Shown here: one piece after another, positions 22,462-34,144 of the stretch
Position numbering within the stretch: the stretch's first letter is position 1
How the letters are laid out: each line of letters opens with the position of its first letter
Assembly: GCA_022749755.1 (NCBI GenBank)
Contig: CM040450.1
Span: 5,508,913-5,572,912 of the forward strand
Origin: Azadirachta indica
Lineage: Eukaryota; Streptophyta; Magnoliopsida; Sapindales; Meliaceae
Direction: 5' to 3'
Length of the DNA stretch: 64,000 nt
Notes under the pieces: generated by a model
The model's database searches: none
The model's input: only the letters and a program-made list of their open reading frames with translations
Told to the model about the DNA's origin: nothing
Made by a program: the position numbers and the translations under genes

Positions 22462-23285
22462 TCATCGTTAATCACCTCCGACGAATGCAGTCGAGGGAGG
22501 AGAGAGTTTAGTAGGGTTTGGGTTGGGCGGCAGCAGGCAGCGATCGGTCGAGTTATACTTATACACTAAAATTGGGTTCGTATTATTGTACCGTTAGTAA
22601 TGTATTTTATTTTTTATTCATTCATGTGCTTGTTATAATAGCATATTTCATTGCATTATTAATTCACCACTCAATAAATAATACCTTTCAAACTAAATAT
22701 AATCTTATAATGTCGGGGTGGTTAACGGGCATTTGGTCAATGGCTCTTGTGTGTTGGCAAATGATTCGGTAACCAGCACAAGTTGCTCTGGAATTTATTT
22801 TGGCATCTTTGTTCTTAGTTGGATAATTTTAGCATACATTATAAAGATGAAAGGGAAAGGGAGAAAGAGAACGCTGAACACCCTAAAGATGACCCCTGAA
22901 CAGCATCATCAACCATACAACATCTACCGTATAAGAAAGCAGAAGCAGCCTTCAAAAAAGAAGAATAAGAAATAGCTTCTTTAGCAACAGATGAAAATAC
23001 CAAAAAGCACAATTCTATATAAATAAAATTTTCCTTCTAAATTGCCACACTTGATTTCTGCATCAACCTAGATACTCAAGAAAATTGCTAGAATTCCTAA
23101 GAGTCTTGAAGATTCATGATACAAGATTAATAGTGGCAAACACAGAGTAAGTCTACTAGCCAGGCATATAACAATAACATATACGCAAATATTTCTTAGA
23201 CGCCTTGAATATTGATGCTATCGATCCCCCGTTTCAAGCGTTATATTTAAAGGGGATGAGCGCTAAGAGTAAACTATAAAAAGCC
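22462..23285. other. 3' flank of PR-1 and tail of ALS3
   Basis: It probably holds the PR-1 3' UTR up to about 22690 and the ALS3 3' UTR near 23200-23285. A small open frame at 22718-22975 (one hydrophobic segment and a Lys-rich tail) lies between them without supporting evidence. Confidence 0.45.
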
Positions 23286-24856
23286 TCAATCTGAACGGAA
23301 GACCTTACTTTCCAATTGATATGCTTTGGTGAAGAAAGCGGGCCAACAAAGATATGTCGACATAATGCTGCTAACTGTAGATGCACCAATAAGCATGTTC
23401 ATTACAACAATCTGCAGTTGAATGGCTTCAAGAGGAGAAGCTCCCCCCATGATCATGCCAGTCATTGCACCAGGAAGTGAGATAAGACCCACTGTTTTGG
23501 CGTTGTCCAACACCGGAGAAAGTGCGATTACGAGAGACCTCTTCACCTGCTGAAGTGTAGCTTGACGAGGGGTTGCACCAAGAGCCAACGCTGTCTCCAC
23601 CTGTGTAAAGTAGAACCACCAATGATAATGAAATTATTGAGAAGTTGCCAAATCCACAATTCTGAAGCTGGGAAAAATTTTGATTCAGAGTACATGGTCC
23701 ATAGCGAATTCAAAAGTCTGAAAAAGAGACTTCTATCACATTGGGATTCCACAATATTTGTAAAGGTTCTTTAAGTATGAGCTTACCAAGCTTATCTGTA
23801 TCTTGATATCATCTCGAAGTCTTTTCATTGTAACCCCAGTAACTGTCATTGCATTTCCAACCATCATCCCCGCGACAGGGATGATATATCTCGGAGTAAA
23901 TGGAAAAACGTTTAGTATAACTAGCAGAAACATGGTCACTGCAGTTCCAGACAGAATAGAAGCTCCGGCAACATACTTCCCACGAGGTACATGTTTAGCG
24001 CGTTGACCAGCTGTATAACCAGCAACGGTGACCTGCAGAGAGCAATATGAGCATTGATATTATCTATGTACCATAATCAATAGCAAATCAGGGTAAAAGG
24101 CTTTGTATAACCAATTTTGCATTTCTGTTAAGAGTTTAGGTAATAGTTATGTTTATTGAGGAAATTTCAGAGTCAGATTGAGGCGAGTCTAATTAGGAAA
24201 AAGTTGGCTCAAAACAATGGCTCAGTTTAATCTTAAATCAGGTAATTAAGCTGACATAGAACATGCGATATCTGTATTTGTACAATAAAAATTCCAAACC
24301 TATAACTAATTATATCTTACACATGGGCAACAGTAATAACATCAATAAAACATTTTCTAGAGCACATTAATTTTACTAAGCAAACGAGCAAATTTATGGT
24401 AAAACCAAACACGAGGAAGCAGGGAAGAAAAGGTGAAGAAAGACAAACCATGAACAGGTAAGCTAAAACGATCCAGCCACTATTGTCCCGACTGAAAATG
24501 AACTGAAGAACAAACCCAATAACAGAGAGCTGAAGAAAAGCCCTGACAATGGAATAAACCATCTCTCCCTCCAATCCAAGTTTCTGCAAGAACGACAACA
24601 AAACAGCCAGTAGCACCACTGCAGTTGCAGCCACAGGCTTTATCATGCCCTTAAGAAAATCAACAAGCCACTCAAAATCCATGCTTCCAATTCCAAAACC
24701 ACTCTCAGAAAACGCACATAAAAGTTGCTGGGCACCAAAGTGTTGCAGAGACGAATAAAGTGAAGTGTCGTTCTCGGTACATGTAGGGATGAAGGAGGCT
24801 GGTTGTGGCAATGAAGAGCCACGAGAAACGACCTGCCTTAGATCAGAACTAGCCAT
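23286..24856 (-). CDS. ALS3: ALS3 / STAR2-type UPF0014 membrane protein
   Basis: Three minus-strand exons (24856-24449, 24032-23787 and 23600-23286) join in phase with GT/AG borders. Family members begin close to the Met at 24682 (MDFEWLVDFLKGMIKP), giving 264 residues, the usual size. An in-frame ATG at 24856 would add 58 Ser- and Thr-rich residues. The protein has about seven hydrophobic helices, and the UPF0014 hallmark VAGMMVGNAMTVTGVTMKRLRDDI is followed by ALALGATPRQAT and SLPGAMTGMIMGGASPLEAIQLQIVVMN. ALS3 is the membrane partner of an ABC ATPase (STAR1) and is needed for aluminium tolerance; it acts at the tonoplast or plasma membrane. The gene position beside a PPR gene matches Arabidopsis from memory (At2g37330 next to At2g37320). 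Confidence 0.95.
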
Positions 24857-27800
24857 CTCGTGGAGTTACTGTTTGATTTGATTTGATATGATAAATCATA
24901 AATCAGAATCAATCAAAATAGAGGAGAATATAAAAGAAAGAGTGAGGTACAATACGTGGCGGTTTCTGAGTTAATGAATGGTTGAAATTTTGGATGACGC
25001 CGAAAGTAAATGGACGTACGTACGAATCATACGGGTTCTCTTACTTCTTGCTTCTGTTGACCGTGAAGGTTTTGTTCTGCACGCGCCAGTCGATTGTCTC
25101 AACGTTACGGTCGATGGGGCCCACGTCACGTAAAGATCACATGCCGCACAAGATGGTGGGGACAGCCCAGAGCTAATGCGGTAGATTTCGTTTGAAGAAA
25201 TTGTCGAATGTCGTTATTTTGATAATAACATCTCAGTCCATAAACTTTCTAGAAATACAAAATAAAGGTATGATCTACAATATTTAGTTAATCCTAATAA
25301 AAATGATAACTACAGGACGGATTTATACCAAATTATATACAAACTATATATTTGTTTTATAATACTTTAACCATTAGGGATGCAAATGTTATTGCGGCAT
25401 CGTTATTATAGTTAAAGTAGAAAAGATGAATTAAATGATTAGGTTAACGAACGAAATTCGTGAACGGCAATGCCCATGCCCACCGCGTCCTGTTCTAGTT
25501 TGACAATAATTAAAAAAATATATTCGCACCCCCACCAGATTTAGGACCGAGTGCTTAGATGATCCTAACCTTCCACAGGTTATAACTGGTCCCGCCTTTT
25601 CTTGCCCCTCCTCCCACCTGCCCACAATTCAACTTCATTTAAATATTAACACTAATTAATTAATAATTTTTAAACGTGAGGTTTTTTTAAATTACTTTAT
25701 TGTTCTTTTCCTTTAATAATCCGTGGCCATAATTATATATGTTTTGAAAGTAATTCATATAATGATTTATTTTTTAAAAAAAAAATAGTAGTATAATTGT
25801 TAAATAATTAATACATGGTGTTGAAACATTGGGTGCATTTTAAACTTTTTTATATTAAAATATTTAATAAATACTAATTTTTAATGGAATGTACTCTTTT
25901 TTAAATAATATTTGATTATATTTCATTAGGTTTTTAAGTTTTTATAGGTGTTTTGACTTCTTTCTATCGAAGAGACGTAAATGAAAAACTTTCATAAAAA
26001 TTTTTGTAAAATTAAAAATTAATAACTACATATGATATTCAAATTAAATAGTTAAGATTGACCTTATTATATTTTTAAAAACTTTTTGAATGATTCTATT
26101 CCTTCATAGAAGTCACAAACTTTTGCTATATAATTCAATTTGCCCTTAAATATTCATTTTAATTGTTGCAAGCAAAGTGTGATGTAATAATTTTTTATAA
26201 ATTTAATTTGGTCCATAAGTTTTGCTTACATCGTATTTACATTTTTAAATCTCGAGTTGACTTGATGTATAACTGCGCGTTTGAAACATATTACATTTTT
26301 TTCTTTAATTTACTTATTTTTTAACTACTCGAATTTGCCAACTAATCTTATACTAATATAAATTTGACAATTTATTAACTTAATTAGGAATTTTAAATGA
26401 ATGCATCTCAATTTTAAAATTAAATAAAAATATAATAACTACAAATGCGCCCTAAATTATGTTTATATATTATTTGATAAATGGGATCACATCATGCTAC
26501 AAATGGATCTAATCCAGATTAGAGAAATAAAATGAAGTAATGAATTAATTAATTAATGTAAATGTAGAACAGGACATGTAGTACACGCGCCTAGCTGAGA
26601 CGAAAAAAGGGGGATGGGGGTGAATTAGAATCTCTCGTCCTAATACTTTACTGTATAATAGACAATGAAGAAATGTCCATTTGGCGTCCTTGCTTGTACT
26701 CAGCTTTATTTTTTAACTTTTAAAAATTCTCCTCATGTGCAAGATTGAGATTCCACAAGATATTTAGCATTAATTATTAGCAGACAAAATATGGGACAGA
26801 GTAGTACATGTCTTCTTTCTCATGCATATAATATATGTAAGTCATTTTGATTATCAAACGGTAATCACCTTTCACTCACACCATCTTAATTAATCCAATT
26901 TTTATTTTACTATTATAATTGTTGTTCTTCTTGTTGTTTTATGCTGATACAAAAATCGAAAGAATGTTTACTTAGACTTTTTTTTTTTCAGATAATATTT
27001 TATTACTCTCTTATATTTTATTTAATCTCCTATTATTTCTTTAATTCTTTTTTTTAATTTTACTTTTTAATTCAATTAATTTATAAATAATAAAATCAAA
27101 AATATTAGAAATAATAAAGAGTAAAACTATAACTCAAGAGAGTAATGGAATATCATATAAAATATTAGAAAATAATAAAATATTAACTAAAAAAAACAGA
27201 GGCTAATAGACATTTTTCCTATAAAATTCTGATCAATGCTGTAAAATATTAAATTAAAAAAATATGTAAGGAAAAAAAGTGTTAAAACCATAATTTAACA
27301 TGGATTATGGGAAGAATAATATAATAGAGTTATAGGGTTGTAAGGTTGCCACAACATAAAAAAAAAAACAACTCTCTTAACCGATATCTCTCGTTCCTCA
27401 TTCTCCTTCCTATAAACCATCTACTTTATAGTGGCTGCTTTGAAGAGTTATAATAAAATTAAAATTGGTTGGTTCAATCTCTTAGAATTTATATAGGTTT
27501 TTTACAATTTAAGATACTGTTTATCTATAACATTTTTTATCCTAATTAAAATTATATATTAGAATAGACTTTCACATGTAAGATTGTGACCGCTAAAGCT
27601 TACACTTACTGAATTTAGTTGCCAAATATATAATTTTGATAAAATTACTATTCACAATCTCTAATGTCCTAACTCGCTGCTATTTATGCCTGTCACTATT
27701 TACGCACATATGGTATTATTGCACGTGTGTAAGGTTACAGTGCATGATGTGATACGATAAAATTCTAACTTCCTTTAAAAGTGTTTTAAAGATAAAAATT

Positions 27801-28617
27801 ACTTCTGATTTAAAATGTATTAGGATCAAAGTTTACCACTCTTCAAGATCTTTTTGTTGCATCATTATTTATTAAAGAATAAAATATTATTATTTTTAAG
27901 TACATTTAAATTAAGAGATTATAACTTTTCATTACTTTGTAAAGTAAAATTAGTAGTTACTGCACATAAGTAAGTGAATGATTAATAAATATTAAGTGTT
28001 TTTAAAGAGAAGTTTAAGAATAGAAATTTTATTAATAAATTTGTGATAATTATAAATTATAATAGTTTAAGATTTTATTTAGTATTGAGTTGCGGTAGTT
28101 CTAAAATCACAATTATTATAGTATAAAAATAATATAGAACAAATATTAATAAAAAAGAATGAATCTTGTAAAAATTAGTAATATAAAATATATTTTAATT
28201 TTTTTCTAAGCACGATAGAAGCAATACAGTAATAAATAAAACTGAATACATTATAAAACTTAAGATAAATTAGATATATAATATATATCATGATTTCATG
28301 ATATATATAATGTAAAATTTGCTTCATTGTTTTTTTTTTTTTTTTTTTTTTACTTGTTCTTATCATTTTTCTTTTGGATTGACTTTCCTGGGTTTCTAGT
28401 TGATGCTAAAACCATCATAGAAATTATTTAACTTGGGTTGGGCCAACTCAACAAAAGCCCAAGGCCCATGGTATAACTTTAGAAGATCTAACAAATTTCT
28501 TGCCGGACCACTTCTCTAATTTCTAATCCTTAAACGCAGCGTCTGATACTATCAACACAACGCAACGCTCCCCATCTTTCTCTAGCAGCGAACCTCGGCA
28601 CTGGCTACACCAAAATC
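24857..28617. other. Long AT-rich intergenic region
   Basis: No gene is recognised over about 3.7 kb. Positions 24857-25190 are more balanced in composition and probably include the ALS3 promoter. The rest has many A/T runs, including a T run at 28330-28351. No convincing inverted-repeat element was delimited by eye. Confidence 0.5.
28330..28351. repeat. Poly(T) run
   Basis: A 22-base T homopolymer, a likely site of length errors in assembly. It could be the reversed poly(A) tail of a retroposed sequence, but no retroposon body is recognised beside it. Confidence 0.9.
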
Positions 28618-30819
28618 ATGAGTCTTCTTCAAAACGCAATCAAATCGAGCGTTTCGCTTCGTTCGATTAAGCCGAGTCACGGCTTCCCGTCTCTTCTTCG
28701 CGAATTGCCGAGACGTTTCTCGACAGAAACGGAGGCACCACCACCACCACCACCACCTATAGAGGATTCATCCGTCGATCCATTTCTTCAAACTCCAAGG
28801 GAAGGTACGGTGATGTCCTCTCATTACGCAGTTTTATGTCGAAATTAGGGTTTAGGGTTCACGAAAAATAATGAGCTTCAACTTATATAATGTGTAACAG
28901 TAGGTCTTAATACAAATACTTCTGATATTTGCTAGAATTTAAGCTAAAGCTTCAATTTTATTTTTTTTAATTTCTGTCTCTCTTACATTTGATCATCTGC
29001 GAAAAAATTGTAATTTTCCTGAAATTTCCCTTTATCACATAAGGCTTGGCGTATGGAAGATTGACTGGAATATCAACGCACACATTGAAGAGCGATGTAA
29101 TCAACCTGCTCGAAGGCTGTAATTTGACGCCGGATGATGTCAAAGTCAACTACACCCGAAACTATATGCCTACTGCAATGTATTGTTCTTCTTGCTTTTT
29201 GTTGCTAACTGTGAAAAAAAGTTATCTTTACTGTGTTTAAAAACTTCTTTTTCCCCTTTCTGAGTTCCATTCACTTGTTTCTTATGTTCTGAAACTCTTC
29301 AGCTTCAACTGTTTCAGCAGAAATATGTTTAGAAATTACCAATATTTGACTTTTTGTTTTTTAATGTTTGTTGTTCTAATCAGGATGTTGCAATTCCCAT
29401 CGCATAATGCCTTTAGCAATGCATTTAGGGAGATTGCAAAGAAGAATCGCTTGTACAGATTAGAGAAGGTAATGCTGTTCAGACACACAGGCCAGATTTT
29501 TGAAGATCATTTAGTCTTTCCATATAGGTTTTTGCTTGGTCTCATACTTTTATGCTTGAATATCAGGTGGATCGTCTTGAGTGGGATAAAGTCATGCCCT
29601 ATAATGGAAAAACTGTAAGTAAATGCCTCAATTATATGTTTCCTTATTAAAAAAAAAAAGGCACGAAAATCTCAATTATATCTACCTGTTATAGTTAACT
29701 ATAATTTGGAGTTTTATTATTAGGTAGTATTGGTTGTACTGATCATCTGATGTTTACAATTATTTTTCCTCTGTTGTCTAGAAAATAAATTAGCTGTCCT
29801 AGAATTTAAAGTTGTTTGCTGTTAAGGCTAATATGTGGGGCTATCTGGTGTTTTTTGTGAAGTCAATCAATTGAATGAGCGAACCATATATGCTATATGG
29901 CATATCAGTCTTGATGTATGAGATATTGTTTGACATAAATTTTAGAGAAAGTCACATTGTAATTTTTGTCATGAAAGTTACTGTCTTACTGTCACAAATA
30001 GCTACTCACTTGTGTGATTGTTAATGTGCTATCTACATGCTGCTTTATATGATAAAAAGGAAGGAGTGCACCCCATGGTAAGATTATGATACTGTATTTA
30101 GATGGTGGTTGCATAATGGGCATTTTCTAATATAACTTCAGTTCTGCAAACTTCCAGCTCGCTCACTTGCTGGCAAAAGTGTCTTTGAAATGTTTAGAAT
30201 AATGTTCTGTAGATATCAGTGGTGTTGTGGGACAGAATATGAATGCCTACATATTGAGCCTATGGAACTTTCACCTTTTTGTTGGAGAATATGTTAAAAT
30301 ATATAGAACTTAAATTTGGTATGAAGTAGCATCTCATTTTTTTCCCCTTTCCACATTGTATCTGTATGTTGCATAAAATTCCTTTATTAAAGTTGAAGAC
30401 TGCTACCTAGTGCATTGCCACTTCCTATTACTTAGAATGTAGACATTGTCCCTTACATGTCTAAGCTGATGCTAATTAACTTTTGTCTGCTCTTTGTCAG
30501 ATTTTACTGCAAGGAATCCCTAAAAATGCTCTTGCAGAAGATGTGGAACGCTTTCTGTCCGGTTGTGAATTTGAAGCATCCTCTATCCAAATATTTTTCA
30601 GGTTAATGCCTAGAATTTACATAGAAGTAGACAATTGTACATGTTCCTTCTTATTTTGTTCTTATGTTGAATCTTCTCTTAATACATTGCAGGCCAGGTT
30701 ATCCAGATAAAATGGCAATAGTTCACTTCCCATCACGGACCCATGCAATGAATGCATTCATTAGGAAGAACAGAGGTTTCTGTCTCAATAATCAAATCTC
30801 GCTGCGAGTTCTCCATTAA
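28618..30819 (+). CDS. RRM-like RNA-binding protein, probably mitochondrial
   Basis: Six exons (28618-28804, 29044-29179, 29384-29468, 29567-29614, 30501-30601 and 30693-30819) join in frame to 227 residues, each with GT/AG borders. The N-terminus is basic and Ser-rich, with LPRRFST matching a mitochondrial processing motif, followed by a run of seven prolines. Two RRM-like units are visible. The first is LTGISTHTLKSDVINLLEGC...AMMLQFPSHNAFSNAFREI, and the second is ILLQGIPKNALAEDVERFLSGCEFE...MAIVHFPSRTHAMNAFIRKN. Each has the beta1-alpha1 and beta3-alpha2 spacing of an RRM but lacks strong aromatic RNP residues. A role in organelle RNA metabolism or ribosome function is inference. Confidence 0.8.
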
Positions 30820-31725
30820 TTGTTTCTGTCCCTTCCCTGGTTACCTTATGTGATGAATGGGTTTAAACTTAAGGTTGGATTTTTGCACTGATGAACAATG
30901 TTGACTATTTACCTCAACAGCAACTTTAAAATTTTTCCTCATCTAATATTGGACCTACGTGGCTCAATGTTTCCACTTAAAACATGTAACCTTTTTTATG
31001 TTTTCAAATATTAGATGAAGAGATTAGTAACCACTATGAATCCAGTTTAATGATAATTTTGTGAAATAACTCTATGCATTTTCTATTTTGGGTTGACTAT
31101 TTTATTTTGATTTTATTTTTTCTAAATTTGTCCGGTGGTCTGTAGAAATATTAAATTAGTGTAATTGTTTACGACTTGTATGAGTTTGTTAGTAAAATCA
31201 AACATTGTAAGGGCAAAATTGTGAACGAGGAATGTTATACATTCTAAATTATATCTCAAAATTTTTATTATCCCAAATGATGTGATCTTTAATGTGTTAT
31301 TCCTCATTATTCTATCTCTATGTTTCATTTCAAAGAACACATACATTAAGACTATTTTGTTATAATTGAAGAACATGCGATTCTATTTAATATTTTAATA
31401 TCTTTTGCAAGGGAATGAAGATGGAAGTTTGCCAACGGTTAGTTTTGGCCATAGACTTGAGTGGTGGGGACTGATTTGGATAATTGATAAATTTACTGCC
31501 TAATTTGTCCCGAAAGAAGGAAGAGAAACCAGAGGAACGAGTCAAATAATAAACGTTGTTGAAAATTATATATGCCACAAGCTATTGAGATTCGGAGTTG
31601 TAAAATCCAAAACTATTACATAGCTTTTCTAGGACAGAGATTTCATGTTAGATTGCATGACATGTCACTTTCTTCCAAATTCAATTTTCGTGGCCAGTTC
31701 TCTCATGTAGAGCAACATTAAACCA
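30820..31725. other. Convergent intergenic region
   Basis: It lies between the 3' ends of the RRM-like gene and the PPR gene. AT-rich, no coding signal. Confidence 0.5.
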
Positions 31726-33270
31726 CTACTCCTGCTGCTGCTCTTCCTCGCATATTTCAGGCACATAGCCTAAAGTTTTCATATGGTCGACCAAACAGTC
31801 TAACGCATCAAGAATTTCGCTTAGCCTGGTGTTAGACTTGTCTTCTGCCCTAAATCTGTAAACCAAATTCTTAATCTCAATCCAACTGCACCCAGGATTT
31901 GTTTTCAGTCTTTTATCTTTCATCAATTTCCTCACTCTTGCTGCCTGATCCCAGCATCTTACACTTGCGTACAGATTTGCCAACTGCACGTGGGTGGCAG
32001 CGCATTCTGGTTCCAGCAACAGCCTGCTCTCCGCGGCCTCTATGCCAATCCAAACATCCCCATGAAGTCTGCAGGAAGAAAGTAGGGAACCCCATATAAC
32101 TGCATTGGGATAGATAGGCATATTCTTGATGAACTCTCGAGCCTCTTCAAGTAGTCCGGCTCTGCCAAGGAGATCAACAATGCATGAATAGTGATCTAGG
32201 TCTGGCTTCAAACCATGTTCAACCATCAAATCAAAATAGAATTTGCCTTTTTCAACAAGACCCGCGTGGCGGCATGAAGACAAAACACCAAGGAAAGTAA
32301 TGGCATCGGGTTGCACCCTTTGTTTCTCCAATTCTTCGTAAAGATCAATCACCTGCACTGCAAGCCCGTGCTGAGCATACCCAGCTATCATGGAATTCCA
32401 TGATACAATATCTCTATCATGCGTGTTGTTGAATACGTGCAACGCCTCTTCAACACTTCCACATTTACAATACATCGAGATAAGAGCATTGGCAACTTGG
32501 ATGTATGAAAAGAAGCCCATTCGAATAGTTTGACAATGAGCACTCCTTCCCTGCCCAAGCGCTCCACTACATGTGCAAGCACTTAGAATACTTGTGAACG
32601 TAAAATCATTGGGCTCCGATGCCGAATTTCTCATCATGCGATAAAGCTCTAAGCACAAATCAACCTGCCACTCTTGTGCAAATGCAGCAATGATGGCTGT
32701 CCAGGAGACTACATTCCTAACAGGCATTTCCTCGAATATTTTATATGCACTAATTACCTCTCCGCATTTGCTGTACATACTAATCAATGAACTCGCTACA
32801 TAAACGTTCGCAATAAACCCACTTCTTATTGCTAAGCTCTGATATTGAGTACCACCGCGGATGTTACGTGCAGACCCACATGAACTCACAGCATTTGACA
32901 AAAAACTAGCGTCTAATTTCAGCGCTTCGATGTGCAAATCAGGATGCATCGAGTTCGAGTTCGAGTTCTCCTTATCAACAATAGAACTTTCAAGCAATTG
33001 ATCAAAGACATTCGATGATCCAAAACTTGAATTTGAACCAGTGAAATCATGGCTAAAATCTCGTGCATCCAGTTGGTTCGAATCTGTTTGCAGAAAGTCC
33101 TGAATGAGCCGAAGATGGACTTGGCTTTTTGTATCGACTTTTGTTTTTGGCAATATGATATCTAGCACTCTCAGTGCCTTGTCTAATCTCTTACTTCGTG
33201 GTGTTTGCTTGAATTTGTGTGAACAAAAAATGTCTACAGATTGATAAAGTATGAAGACTTTGCACAGCAT
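31726..33270 (-). CDS. PLS-type pentatricopeptide repeat protein, E subgroup
   Basis: The single exon encodes 514 residues. After an N-terminal leader of about 110 residues with low complexity (SNSNSMHP), PPR motifs run from about 115 to 385. They are visible as [65 protein letters not shown] and [16 protein letters not shown]. The C-terminus carries E and partial E+ motifs ([45 protein letters not shown]). There is no DYW deaminase domain. Such proteins bind organelle transcripts and usually specify C-to-U editing sites together with a DYW partner. From memory the best match is Arabidopsis At2g37320, which fits the synteny with ALS3. The RNA target cannot be read from the sequence. Confidence 0.93.
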   Translation of the reverse strand: MLCKVFILYQSVDIFCSHKFKQTPRSKRLDKALRVLDIILPKTKVDTKSQVHLRLIQDFLQTDSNQLDARDFSHDFTGSNSSFGSSNVFDQLLESSIVDKENSNSNSMHPDLHIEALKLDASFLSNAVSSCGSARNIRGGTQYQSLAIRSGFIANVYVASSLISMYSKCGEVISAYKIFEEMPVRNVVSWTAIIAAFAQEWQVDLCLELYRMMRNSASEPNDFTFTSILSACTCSGALGQGRSAHCQTIRMGFFSYIQVANALISMYCKCGSVEEALHVFNNTHDRDIVSWNSMIAGYAQHGLAVQVIDLYEELEKQRVQPDAITFLGVLSSCRHAGLVEKGKFYFDLMVEHGLKPDLDHYSCIVDLLGRAGLLEEAREFIKNMPIYPNAVIWGSLLSSCRLHGDVWIGIEAAESRLLLEPECAATHVQLANLYASVRCWDQAARVRKLMKDKRLKTNPGCSWIEIKNLVYRFRAEDKSNTRLSEILDALDCLVDHMKTLGYVPEICEEEQQQE

Positions 33271-34144
33271 AAGAAGGTTTCTTCTTCGTACATGTTTGAA
33301 ATAAAAAAATATTCATCCCTGAGAAATCCCCATGAAAATACGCAGCTTATAATTCATTTGTGAAGGAATGCAAGGGCGCTTACTGCTTGGTCAAATCGGT
33401 TGGTATCTTATGAGACCGATACCTAAAGTGACTCCATTATAGTACTAGAAAAAATATTATTTGTTTTATAAAAATACAAATAATTAGTAAGATAATTAAA
33501 ATAATTTTATAATTGGTTTGTATTAATTATATAATAATTAAATTGACAATATTTTAAAATTTTTGCTTAATATTTAAAAAAAAAAACAAAGAAACTAGAA
33601 AAAGCTATAGTACAAACATTTTAAGGCTAATAGCACTTGCCGGCCCAACAATTATATCTAATTTTATGAATTGAATTAAATTTTAGTATGCATTTAATAT
33701 CAAATACGAAACAAATTTAATAAATTTATATACTGGATTGGATCGACCTTTAAAAGTGAAGCATGATACAAACATAAAACCAAATACGAATGACCTTCTA
33801 AAAATTAGATATGATACGAGTATGACACCCAATATAAATGAGTTCGAATTTTATGAATTAGACTCGCATCACATATTTGCCACCTCTAGACAGAACTACC
33901 ACTTGATCTCGATGTTTGAGCATTTCCATGTCTGGATTTAGTAATAATTATATGGGCAAAAAAGATTTTTTCCAAGGATTTCAAAACAAAAACTAGAAGT
34001 CAATTTAATTGAAGAATGCATGCACATGCAATATCATGGCTAGGATCCATAGTAATCAAGCTATATGACAAGAACCTAACTTTCTAACATTGAGATCAGA
34101 ACCTGTGTCATTACAGGAGTCAATTCCTAAAACATTTCCTGTCA
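33271..34144. other. Intergenic region between PPR and NFRKB-like genes
   Basis: Non-coding, AT-rich in its middle (33460-33750). It should contain the promoter of the - strand PPR gene and the 3' UTR of the NFRKB-like gene. Confidence 0.45.

Noticed and set aside
22718..22975. 85-residue frame with one hydrophobic segment and a Lys-rich tail
   Set aside because: It lies in the PR-1 3' flank and has no recognisable family, leader or codon-usage support. A small membrane peptide cannot be excluded.
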